This document shows positions 14,954 to 24,698 of a DNA stretch of 64,000 bases, piece after piece. The notes beneath the pieces were generated by a model. That model saw only the letters and a program-made list of their open reading frames with translations. It was not told the DNA's origin and did not search any database. A program made the translations under genes and the position numbers. Source of the DNA: VRUE01 sp963699225 (GTDB lineage Bacteria > Actinomycetota > Thermoleophilia > Solirubrobacterales > 70-9); NCBI GenBank assembly GCA_963699225.1, contig OY969423.1:1178001-1242000 (forward strand), given 5' to 3'. Position 1 is the first letter of the stretch, and every line of letters starts with the position of its first letter.

Positions 14954-15600
14954 CTCGACGGCGGAAGCGTCTCCTCGAGCCAGCTTCGCGCCGCGCTCAG
15001 GTGTGCCGGTTCGATCTGGTGCCCTAGCTCCGACTCGTAGTACTCGACTGCCAAGCCTCCCTCCTCGAGCATCCGTCGAGCCCGCTCGGCAAACTCGATC
15101 CCGATCACAGGGTCGTTGCGGCCATGGGCGATGAAGGCCCTGGTCCCAAGCCGATCCTCGAAGCGAGGCGTCCAGCCCTCTACCGTCGGCACAAAGCCGC
15201 TGAAGGCGAGGATCCCTGCGACCGCGGGCCGCTCGGCGCCGAGCGCCATCGCGTAGCTCATCACCGCACCCATCGAGAAGCCGCCGAGCACGGTCCGTGC
15301 CGGCTCCACCCCGGTCTCCGCCCAGAGCCCGTCGTGCAGCTCCGCCAGCCCCTCCCGGGCTGCCTGGAACGTTGCCGGGTCTGGGTAGCCGACCCGCGGC
15401 ACCAGGTACCAGTGGTACCCCGGCGAGCCCTCGAGAACCAGCGGCGCGCGGGGCGTCACCACTTGCAGCCGCTGCTTCGGGTCGAGCATGTCGGCGAGTC
15501 CCAACAGGTCGCGCTCATCAGTCCCGCGCCCGTGATGGAGCACCAACAGCCCCTCCGTCGCCGCGCCGGCCGGGCGCTCCAAGTAGATCAGCGAATCCAT
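14950..15600 (-). CDS. Phospholipase/carboxylesterase-family serine hydrolase
   Basis: 216 residues, alpha/beta hydrolase of the compact esterase/phospholipase (PF02230-like) class. LLVLHHGRGTDERDLLGLADML gives the oxyanion region, LGGFSMGAVMSYAMAL the nucleophile Ser, FIAHGRNDPVIGIE the acid Asp, and SELGHQIEPAHL the His. The family cleaves short acyl esters in the cytoplasm; there is no signal peptide. Complete and of normal length. The upstream gap (15601-15719) contains a strong imperfect hairpin and then repeat R2. Confidence 0.9.
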   Translation of the reverse strand: MDSLIYLERPAGAATEGLLVLHHGRGTDERDLLGLADMLDPKQRLQVVTPRAPLVLEGSPGYHWYLVPRVGYPDPATFQAAREGLAELHDGLWAETGVEPARTVLGGFSMGAVMSYAMALGAERPAVAGILAFSGFVPTVEGWTPRFEDRLGTRAFIAHGRNDPVIGIEFAERARRMLEEGGLAVEYYESELGHQIEPAHLSAARSWLEETLPPSS

Positions 15601-15659
15601 GCAACGACCCTAGCTGTGAGCGCCTGGATTCGAGCCGAAGCGGTGCCATGGACTCGCGC

Positions 15660-15699
15660 ATCCGACATTGACCCCACCCCAGTGTGGTCATTGTCGGAT
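15660..15699. other. 18-bp imperfect hairpin upstream of the esterase gene
   Basis: ATCCGACATTGACCCCAC (15660-15677) pairs with GTGTGGTCATTGTCGGAT (15682-15699) at 16 of 18 positions with a 4-base loop. It sits about 60 bases upstream of the esterase start and 20 bases before R2. It may be an operator for a dimeric regulator or a terminator for prfB; there is no T-run after it. Confidence 0.6.
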
Positions 15700-15719
15700 A
15701 GGCAACCAGCTGACAGCGG

Positions 15720-15883
15720 AGATGGTCGATTCCGATTCGCGTGCCCGCGGGGGCGCAACTGGCCAAGCTGGGCGGTGATCGGGTCCGAAGCGCATAGCAG
15801 AGCTATGCGGGAGGACGCGAGTGCCGATCCAGCGCCGCGCCAGATGCGTCATCCGTGGGTGCGCTAATTGGAAGCGCCCATCG
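15720..15883. repeat. R element copy 2: 162-165-bp element with terminal inverted repeats
   Basis: Gap-free alignment of 15740-15863 with 342-465 (about 83 percent). Terminal repeats GATGGTCGATTCCGATT (15721-15737) and the reverse complement of 15866-15882 agree at 14 of 17 positions. The internal hairpin is CGCATAGC (15791-15798), loop AGA, GCTATGCG (15802-15809): relative to copy 1 a G-C pair has become A-T on both sides. The hexamer CAGCGG occurs immediately outside both ends (15714-15719 and 15884-15889), a candidate target-site duplication. The right end encodes the last residues and stop codon of prfB. Confidence 0.75.
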
Positions 15884-16986
15884 CAGCGGTCTTGTTCAAA
15901 TAATCCCGAATGAAGTCGTCGAGGTCTCCGTCGAGGATGCGCTGGGCGTCGCCGGCCTCGTGGCCGGTGCGATGGTCCTTGACCCGCTGGTCGGGGTGCA
16001 GGAAGTAGCTGCGGATCTGCGAGCCCCAGGCGACGTCCTTGACTTCGCCGCGCTCCTTGGCCAGCTGCTCGGCCCGTTTGCGCTCCTCCAGCTCGATCAG
16101 CTTCGAGCGCAGGAACTGCATCGCCACCGCCCTGTTCTGCATCTGCGAACGCTCGTTCTGACACTGCACGACGACGCCGGTGGGGATGTGGGTGATGCGC
16201 ACGGCCGAGTCGGTCTTGTTGACGTGCTGACCGCCGGCGCCGGAGGCGCGGTAGGTGTCGATGCGCAAGTCGGCGTCGTCGATCTCGACCTCGACGCTTT
16301 CGTCGACCAAAGGGCCGACGTCGAGCTGGGCGAAGCTGGTGTGGCGCCGAGCCGAGGAGTCGAAGGGCGAAATCCGCACCAGGCGGTGGACACCGCGCTC
16401 AGCGGCGAAGAGTCCGTAGGCGTTCTCGCCGCGAGCGATGAAGGTGGCCGACTTGAGGCCCGCCTCCTCCCCCGGCGAGGCCTCCTTCATCTCGACCTCG
16501 AAGCCGCGGCGCTCGGCCCAGCGCAGGTACATGCGCAGCAGCATCTCCGCCCAGTCCTGCGAATCGGTGCCGCCGGCCCCTGCATGGACGGTAACGACGG
16601 CGTCGCCGGCGTCGTACTCACCGCTGAACAGGCGCGCCTCTTCCAGCTCGCCGAGCCGCCGCTCGACCGAGGCCAGCTGCGTCGCCAGCTCGTTCGCCAT
16701 TTCCTCATCCTCACTCGCCATCTCGGCAAGGTCGCTGAGGTCGCCGGCCTCCGACTCGAGCTCTCGGAAGGTCTTCAGCTTGCGCTGGGCGCGGGCGTGC
16801 GCGGCCGAGGTGCGTGCCGCGGCATCCTGGTCGTCCCAAAAGCCTGGCTTCCCCATCTCGGCCTCGAGCCGCTCGGCTTCCCCTTCAAGCGAAGCGGGGT
16901 CAAAGGTAGTCCGAGAGCAGGGACAGCTGCTCGCGGATCTCGGCCAGCCGCGCGGGCACGGAATCGGTTTGCGCGGCCTCAGCCAT
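15864..16986 (-). CDS. prfB: Peptide chain release factor 2 (programmed +1 frameshift)
   Basis: The annotated reading needs a frameshift: ATG at 16986 opens 28 codons (MAEAAQTDSVPARLAEIREQ..SDYL), then CTT-TGA-C at 16905-16899; skipping one base continues in the +1 frame as DPASLEGEAERLEAEMGKPGFWDD to the stop at 15864, 373 residues in total. This is the classical RF2 autoregulatory site, where low RF2 favours frameshifting over termination at UGA. The peptidyl-hydrolase motif is ASGAGGQHVNKTDSAVR, and the stop-codon-reading loop RISPFDSSARRHTSF carries the SPF tripeptide specific for UGA/UAA. The C-terminal tail (KTAAMGASN) is atypical and partly encoded by the R2 repeat. It is the last gene of the secA cluster. 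Confidence 0.93.
16899..16905 (-). promoter_or_regulatory. RF2 +1 frameshift site CTTTGAC
   Basis: Minus-strand CTT (codon 28), TGA in frame 0, C. The usual upstream AGGGGG-type stimulator is not evident; only GGA precedes by a few bases (TCGGACTAC). Confidence 0.9.
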
Positions 16987-17007
16987 GCCTGACAGGTTAT
17001 TCGACGC

Positions 17008-17886
17008 TTACTGCGGAGCCCGGGCGCTGATGATCCAGGTCGAGGCCGGCGCGTAGACGCCGTCGGGACCGTCGAGGTCGGCCAGGGCCCCGCGCAGCTC
17101 GGCCGCGATCTTCGGCTTGATCTCCTCGATCCGGTCTTCCCAGAGGCGCAGCACCTCGCCGGCCGGGCCGAGCGCCATGTTGAACTCGACCGCGTGGTCG
17201 AGATCGCTGCCGATCTTCAACGGCAGGTCGCAGCGCTGAAAGGTCACCGCCTCGAAGCCGGCAATCGCCATCTGCTCGCTGACCGTGTCGGCATCGGCCA
17301 TCGAGAACGGCCCCGGGCCGCAGGTCGGCTGGTCGGTCTCCTCGGGGCGGTCGAGGTACTGCGCAACAACCTCCTCGGCCCGGCTGACCCACTCATTGTC
17401 GAGCTTTCGCCGCCAGACCACGGCGCAGAGCGTTCCCCCCGGCGAGAGCGCCTGGCGCACGTTGCGCAGCGCCTGCACCGGGTTGGCGAAGAACATGATC
17501 CCCATCCGCGAGAAGGCGTAGTCGAAGCTCTCCTCAAAGGCTGTGACTTGCACGTCGCCGACTTCGAAGCGGACGCTGGCGGCACCGGCCTCTTCCGCCT
17601 CCTTGCGGGCCAACTCGATGAACGGTTCGGAGACGTCGACCCCCAAAGCGTCGCCATCGGCACCGACCAGCTCAGCCAGGCGCTGGGTCGTGTCACCGAA
17701 GCCGCAGCCGAGATCGAGGACGCGATCGCCAGGCTGCGGCGGGTGCGCCGCCATCGCCGCGTCGCCGTGTGCGCCCAGGCCACCGGCGACGAGGTCGCGG
17801 TACTGCACGAAGCGCTCGAACAGCGGCCCGCTCCAGGCCTCAGTCGCCTCGCGATTCTCTGCGGCTGGAGTTGCCATCGCCTCCAT
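17008..17886 (-). CDS. SAM-dependent class I methyltransferase
   Basis: About 292 residues. Motif I VLDLGCGFGDTT binds S-adenosylmethionine, followed by an acidic strand end GVDVSEPFIELARK, then FEVGDVQ and FDYAFSRMGIMFFANPVQALRNVRQALSPGGTL, the Methyltransf_11/25 pattern of small-molecule methyltransferases (UbiE/cypemycin-type). Acceptor substrate unknown. Start uncertain: ATG 17886 (MEAMATPAAENRE) or 17877; both overlap the end of the upstream SnoaL-like gene by 38-47 bases. It lies 21 bases upstream of prfB within the secA-prfB unit, an insertion into an otherwise conserved actinobacterial gene order. Confidence 0.85.
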   Translation of the reverse strand: MEAMATPAAENREATEAWSGPLFERFVQYRDLVAGGLGAHGDAAMAAHPPQPGDRVLDLGCGFGDTTQRLAELVGADGDALGVDVSEPFIELARKEAEEAGAASVRFEVGDVQVTAFEESFDYAFSRMGIMFFANPVQALRNVRQALSPGGTLCAVVWRRKLDNEWVSRAEEVVAQYLDRPEETDQPTCGPGPFSMADADTVSEQMAIAGFEAVTFQRCDLPLKIGSDLDHAVEFNMALGPAGEVLRLWEDRIEEIKPKIAAELRGALADLDGPDGVYAPASTWIISARAPQ

Positions 17887-18262
17887 GGTACGCCTGCCAT
17901 GCGGCCTCGCGATCGTCAAATGGACGCCAGCTGCGGATCCGCTGTCGGTGCAGCTCGAAGAGCCAGGCCATCTCGTCCTCGCCCGCGGCCGAGCCGTCTT
18001 CCTCCCAGCGCCAGACGCGCCTGATCAGGGCCAGCGCCCGGCCGCCGCCGGACTCCGTGTCGTCCTCGTAGAGCTGCTCGAGCTCGATCGTCTGCTGCAC
18101 GCCGCCGGGCGGCCGGGTCGCCCAGGCCCGCGCCGCCTCGGAGCCCTTGCGCAGCCCCCTTGCCGCATGCAGCTCGACCTCCGGGTCGAGCGTGGCGACG
18201 AACCCATCCAGATCTCGCTCGTTGAAGGAGCGGATGAACTCGCGTACGGAATCGTGGCTCAA
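17840..18262 (-). CDS. SnoaL-like / NTF2-fold protein
   Basis: 140 residues with the pattern of the NTF2-like superfamily: VREFIRSFNERDLDGFVATLDPEVELHAARG, an internal strand-rich middle (TIELEQLYEDDTESGGGRALALIRRVWRW) and LFELHRQRIRSWRPFDDREAAWQAY near the end. Such folds serve as small isomerases, hydratases or binding proteins; function not predictable. Start is TTG at 18262, six bases after the secA stop, with no clear Shine-Dalgarno, consistent with translational coupling to secA. Confidence 0.75.
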   Translation of the reverse strand: MSHDSVREFIRSFNERDLDGFVATLDPEVELHAARGLRKGSEAARAWATRPPGGVQQTIELEQLYEDDTESGGGRALALIRRVWRWEEDGSAAGEDEMAWLFELHRQRIRSWRPFDDREAAWQAYHGGDGNSSRRESRGD

Positions 18263-18268
18263 GGCGCG

Positions 18269-21100
<2,832 letters not shown>

Positions 21101-21177
21101 TGCTCAAGGGTAGCGAGGGTGGTCGGGGCGGGCCGGGAGGTGGTTGGGGCGACCTTCCGATGTTGGGTGGGGTGGGC

Positions 21178-21326
21178 GGGATGGCGGGAGTGCCTCTGCG
21201 GGAATTAGGTCGCACGCGCGCTGCGCGCGCTTAGCGACAATTGAAGAGCGCGCCTTCGCCGCGCCTAGAGACACGAGTGCGGCGGCCGCTTCGCGAACAT
21301 TCCCGCAGAGGCACTCCCGCCATCCC
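21178..21326. repeat. Branched palindromic element P4 (28-bp perfect arms)
   Basis: Arms 21178-21205 and 21299-21326 are exact reverse complements (includes GGCGGGAGTGCCTCTGCGGG). The 93-nt interior holds further hairpins: GTCGC/GCGAC enclosing a GCGCGC stem (21209-21238) and GCGC/GCGC (21248-21264). Read on the minus strand the interior begins GTTCGCGAAGCGGC, as does P5. It sits 78 bases upstream of the secA start. Confidence 0.9.
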
Positions 21327-21444
21327 ATCGACGCGCATCGAACCCCGGAAACTCCAGCTCGAAGCGTCTCCCCGCTCCCGGCCTCCCCGAAGCTTGTGAG
21401 CTCCGTGACCGCCTCGGATAGCTCGGTTCATCCTGCGACGGCGT

Positions 21445-21595
21445 GGTGAGGAGGCTGGGTGTCCTCTGGGCGAATGTTCGCGAAGCGGCGGAAATGCAAT
21501 CCGGTTCCGCGTGGCCGCAGGCCACGCTCCTCATTAATCCCACGCGCAAAGCGCGTGGGATTCAATTCGACCAGAGGACACCCAGCCTCCTCACC
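21445..21595. repeat. Branched palindromic element P5 (25+5-bp arms, two inner hairpins)
   Basis: Arms 21445-21469 and 21571-21595 are perfect (includes GAGGCTGGGTGTCCTCTGG), extended after one mismatch by CGAAT/ATTCG. The interior starts GTTCGCGAAGCGGC and has two perfect hairpins: GCGTGGCC-GCA-GGCCACGC (21509-21527) and a 12-bp stem with AAA loop (21536-21562). The result is a three-arm structure. It is in inverted orientation to P4 and 26 bases from the hpf stop codon. The 118 bases between P4 and P5 show nothing recognisable. Confidence 0.9.
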
Positions 21596-21620
21596 GGGGT
21601 CATGGAACGAAGCGAACTAC

Positions 21621-21968
21621 CTAGGCAGTCCGGCCGCGCATACGAGCAACGGCCTTGCGCGTCTGGGTGCGCTTACGCCGCAGCTCGCGGTGCTTCTTGA
21701 CCTGGCGCCGGATGTCCTCGGCGAGGGCGTGGATCGTGTGGACCATCTCGGGCGAGGCCTCGCGGGCCCGCAGGGTCACTCCCTTGAGCCGCAGGGTCGC
21801 CTCGGCAACGTGGCTGTCCTCGATCGAGGGGTTGCGCTCTTCGTAGATCTCGACATCGAGGGTCGCCAACTCCGACACCTGCCTCCCCACCCGGCGGAAT
21901 CGCTTTGTCACATGACCTCGCAGCTCGTCAGTGACTTCGACGTTGCGCCCACGTATCTCGATCCGCAT
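21621..21968 (-). CDS. hpf: Ribosome hibernation promoting factor (short form)
   Basis: 115 residues, S30AE/HPF fold: MRIEIRGRNVEVTDELRGHV start, TLDVEIYEERNPSIEDSHVAEATLRLKGVTLRARE middle strands, PEMVHTIHALAEDIRRQVKKHRELRR helix, then a very basic tail (KRTQTRKAVARMRGR). It binds the ribosomal A/P sites in stationary phase. The C-terminal dimerisation domain of long HPFs, usual in actinobacteria, is absent, so this is the short class. AAGGAGG four bases before ATG 21968 fixes the start. Located between comF and secA, a common actinobacterial arrangement. Confidence 0.9.
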   Translation of the reverse strand: MRIEIRGRNVEVTDELRGHVTKRFRRVGRQVSELATLDVEIYEERNPSIEDSHVAEATLRLKGVTLRAREASPEMVHTIHALAEDIRRQVKKHRELRRKRTQTRKAVARMRGRTA

Positions 21969-22033
21969 ATTTCCTCCTTGGCTGTCGGTCGGTCGATGCT
22001 ACGCCCCCGCGCCCGCCCCGTAAAGGTGGCTTT

Positions 22034-22657
22034 TTACGGACGCCTGGTGAACGTGATTGCGGCTACCCGGATCGCGCCGCCGCCACGCAGCGCCCGGACA
22101 CAGGCGGCGAGCGTCGCGCCGGTGGTCAGCACGTCGTCGACCAGGAGCACGCTGCGCGGCGCCTCGCCGCGCAGGCGGACGTGGGGCGGCCGGCCGATCC
22201 GTTGGGCACGGCGGCGGCCGAGCTGGCGGCCGAGGTCGGCGCGTGAGAGGACGGGGCAAAGCGGCGCGCCGGTGCGCAGGGCAAGCGCCGCGGCGATCTC
22301 AGCCGCCGGGTCGAAGCCACGGCCGAGCGAGCGCAGGCGTGTGCTCGGCACCGGCACGATCGCGCCGCTGAGCAGGCTCTCCGGCGCCAGCCACTCGATT
22401 CGCTCGGCCATCGTTGCGGCCACGGGCAGCAGGCGGCGGAACTTCAGAGCAACGACCAGGTCGCGAGCGACCCCTTCGTGCGGGGCCGAGGACCAAACCC
22501 GGTCAAGGCCCGAAGCTCCCCGGCCAACAAGCGGCTTCGCTTCGGCGAGGCGGCGGCTGCAACGGGTGCAAAGCACCGCGCCGGAGCGACAGTTGCGCCC
22601 GCAGGCCGCGCAGAGCGTCGGGATCAGCTCAGAGAGAAAGGCCGACAGCGGTCGCAC
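22034..22657 (-). CDS. ComF-family phosphoribosyltransferase-like protein
   Basis: 207 residues. N-terminal four-Cys zinc-ribbon (LCAACGRNCRSGAVLCTRCSRRL), then the type I PRTase fold with VPVPSTRLRSLGRGFDPAAEIA and the PRPP-binding loop VLLVDDVLTTGATLAACVRAL. ComF homologues in Bacillus help DNA uptake as ssDNA-binding/motor-associated proteins; elsewhere the role (DNA repair or transformation) is open. Single gene upstream of hpf by 65 bases, 56 bases after the nucleotidyltransferase cluster. Confidence 0.88.
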   Translation of the reverse strand: MRPLSAFLSELIPTLCAACGRNCRSGAVLCTRCSRRLAEAKPLVGRGASGLDRVWSSAPHEGVARDLVVALKFRRLLPVAATMAERIEWLAPESLLSGAIVPVPSTRLRSLGRGFDPAAEIAAALALRTGAPLCPVLSRADLGRQLGRRRAQRIGRPPHVRLRGEAPRSVLLVDDVLTTGATLAACVRALRGGGAIRVAAITFTRRP

Positions 22658-22713
22658 GACAGGATCGTGGGGGGCCGCGGCGCGCGCGTGGCGCGCACAC
22701 CGTCAGGAAAGAG

Positions 22714-23724
22714 TCAGGCCTTGGCGACGCGGCCGGCGATCGCGCCGACCAACATGCCCTCGGCCGGCAGCTCGGTGCCGGCGAGCAGGATCGAGTCACG
22801 CACCCAGGCGCCGGCGCCGATCTGGCAGCCGTCACCGATGATCGCCGGGCCCTGGATGCGAGCCCCGGCGCCGAACTCCACCCCGGAACCGACCAGGGCG
22901 GGACCGTCGACCTCGACGCCCTCGAGCGGGCTGGCCGAGCGGACCCCGGGAGTCACCTCAGGCACCTCCGTCTCGACCTTGACCGCGCCGCGCAGGGCGT
23001 CGATGCTTCCCTGCCTCAACTCCTCGGCGTTGCCGATGTCGTTCCAGTAGGCCTCGATCTCGTGCGAGTAGAAGGGCACGTCGTTCTCGAGCAGCGCCGG
23101 GAAGACGTCCATCGCCCAGTCAGTGAACTCCGGCGGATCCTCAGCGCCGGCGGCTTTGCTCGTGCCAGGCTCGGGGAAGTAGTCGAAGATCTCGCGGCGG
23201 AACATGTAGATGCAGGTGTTGGCCAGGTCGGAGAGGGCTTCAGCCGGGTCGGGCTTCTCCTGGAAGCCTTGGATGCGCCCGTCCTCGCCGGCGATCACGA
23301 CCCCGTACTCATCGGTGTTGGCGACCCGCTTGGTGGCCAGGGTGACGAGCCCGTCGTGCGATTCGTGGAACTCCCGCATCGCTGTGAAGTCGATGTCGGT
23401 GAGCGCGTCGCCGGCGACGACGAGGAAGGAATCGCCGAGGAACTCGGCGACGTTGCGCACTCCCCCGGCCGTCCCCAGCAGCTGCTCCTCGTGGCTGTAA
23501 GTGAGCTCGATGCCGAGCTCCGAGCCGTCGCCGAAGTGGCCTTCGATCGTCTCCGGGAACCAGTGCAGGTTGGCGATCGCCTCGCTGAAGCCGTGGCGCA
23601 CGAGCAGCCGCACGCTGTGCTCCATCACCGGCCGGTTCAGCACCGGCACCATCGGCTTCGGCACCGCGTAAGTGATCGGCCGCAACCGAGTGCCGAGGCC
23701 CGCCGCGAGGACCATCGCCCTCAT
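22714..23724 (-). CDS. Sugar-phosphate nucleotidyltransferase (ManC/RmlA/GlmU-like), copy 2
   Basis: 336 residues. N-terminal nucleotidyltransferase domain: AMVLAAGLGTRLRPITYAVPKPMVPVLNRP (signature and Lys), GTAGGVRNVAEFLGD, VAGDALTDIDF (metal Asp), GFQEKPDP. C-terminal left-handed-helix repeats (VDGPALVGSGVEFGAGARIQGPAIIGDGCQIGAGAWV). Likely mannose-1-phosphate guanylyltransferase or glucose-1-phosphate nucleotidyltransferase making NDP-sugars. It overlaps the isomerase gene by ATGA (23721-23724) and is the last gene of the operon. A second paralogue lies on the other side of the isomerase. Confidence 0.88.
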   Translation of the reverse strand: MRAMVLAAGLGTRLRPITYAVPKPMVPVLNRPVMEHSVRLLVRHGFSEAIANLHWFPETIEGHFGDGSELGIELTYSHEEQLLGTAGGVRNVAEFLGDSFLVVAGDALTDIDFTAMREFHESHDGLVTLATKRVANTDEYGVVIAGEDGRIQGFQEKPDPAEALSDLANTCIYMFRREIFDYFPEPGTSKAAGAEDPPEFTDWAMDVFPALLENDVPFYSHEIEAYWNDIGNAEELRQGSIDALRGAVKVETEVPEVTPGVRSASPLEGVEVDGPALVGSGVEFGAGARIQGPAIIGDGCQIGAGAWVRDSILLAGTELPAEGMLVGAIAGRVAKA

Positions 23725-24698
23725 CGGGCATCACCCGCCAGGGCAGTCTTGAGGCCCTCGATCGCGGTCACCGGCAGTGGATCGACGCCGCGCGCCTCGG
23801 CAATCCGCAACGAGACCAGATCGCCGAGCATCGTCGCCCAGAGCAGGCGGGCAATCCGGGTCTCGCCCTCCGTCTCGATCCGCACCGCTTCGGCCCCGCT
23901 CTCTTCGATCAACGCGGCGGTCAGCTCGAAGCGGCGGCGCTCGCGGGGGTGCTGATCACGGTCCTCCAGCATGACCGCGGAGAACTCGGCACCAGACCAG
24001 CCGCAGAGCTCGTTGTGATCGGCCTCGGGCAACTCGGAGAAGAAGGCGGGCAGCTCGGCGTTCTCGTTGATCTGGGTCTTCCAGCGCCGCGCGACCGGCG
24101 CGGTCAGGTCGGCCCCGGTAACCACCGCGACGGTGTCGCCGAGTTGAGTCACGATCTCATCGGCACGCTTCTGCAGGTTGTCGGATTCCCCCTCGAGGAA
24201 GGCGGCGGCCGCGTCGATCTCGGTGTGAATGCGGGGGGCGACGCCCACCGCGGCCGCGACCTCGGTGGCGCAGACGAACATGTAGGCAACCGCAGTGCGT
24301 GGTGCCGGAAGGATCCCCGGCAAGCCGATCACCGGCACGCCGCCCTCGCGGGCACCGTCGACCAGCGCGCCGCCGGTACTAGCGACGAGGCGGCGGACAC
24401 CAAGCGCCTCGGCGGCGGCAAAGCAGCCGAGGGTCTCCTCGGTGTTGCCCGAGTAGCTGGAGCAGAGCACGGCCCACTCCGGCGTCGCCCAGCTCGGCAG
24501 CCCGTAGCCGCGCACGGTCAGCAACGGGCGAGTCAGCCGGTCGCCGAGCGCGGCGGCGGCGAGGTCGCCGCCGATCGCCGACCCCCCCATACCGCAGACC
24601 ATCAGGCCGGCGGCCTCGCTCGGCTCCAGCCGCGCCGATTCGACCCGCCAGAGGGCGTCGCGCAGGTGGTCGGGGATGGCGAGGATGTCGTCGAGCAT
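23721..24698 (-). CDS. Bifunctional phosphoglucose/phosphomannose isomerase
   Basis: 325 residues. SIS-domain isomerase of the PGI/PMI class known from archaea and actinobacteria: GLMVCGMGGSAIGGDLAAA, CSSYSGNTEETLGCFAAA (phosphate-binding Ser/Thr), KTQINENAELPAFFSELPEADHNELCGW (catalytic Glu and His). It interconverts fructose-6-P with glucose-6-P and mannose-6-P, feeding the two flanking nucleotidyltransferases. Overlaps one base with the upstream gene and four with the downstream gene, so it is strictly co-translated. Confidence 0.92.
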   Translation of the reverse strand: MLDDILAIPDHLRDALWRVESARLEPSEAAGLMVCGMGGSAIGGDLAAAALGDRLTRPLLTVRGYGLPSWATPEWAVLCSSYSGNTEETLGCFAAAEALGVRRLVASTGGALVDGAREGGVPVIGLPGILPAPRTAVAYMFVCATEVAAAVGVAPRIHTEIDAAAAFLEGESDNLQKRADEIVTQLGDTVAVVTGADLTAPVARRWKTQINENAELPAFFSELPEADHNELCGWSGAEFSAVMLEDRDQHPRERRRFELTAALIEESGAEAVRIETEGETRIARLLWATMLGDLVSLRIAEARGVDPLPVTAIEGLKTALAGDAR

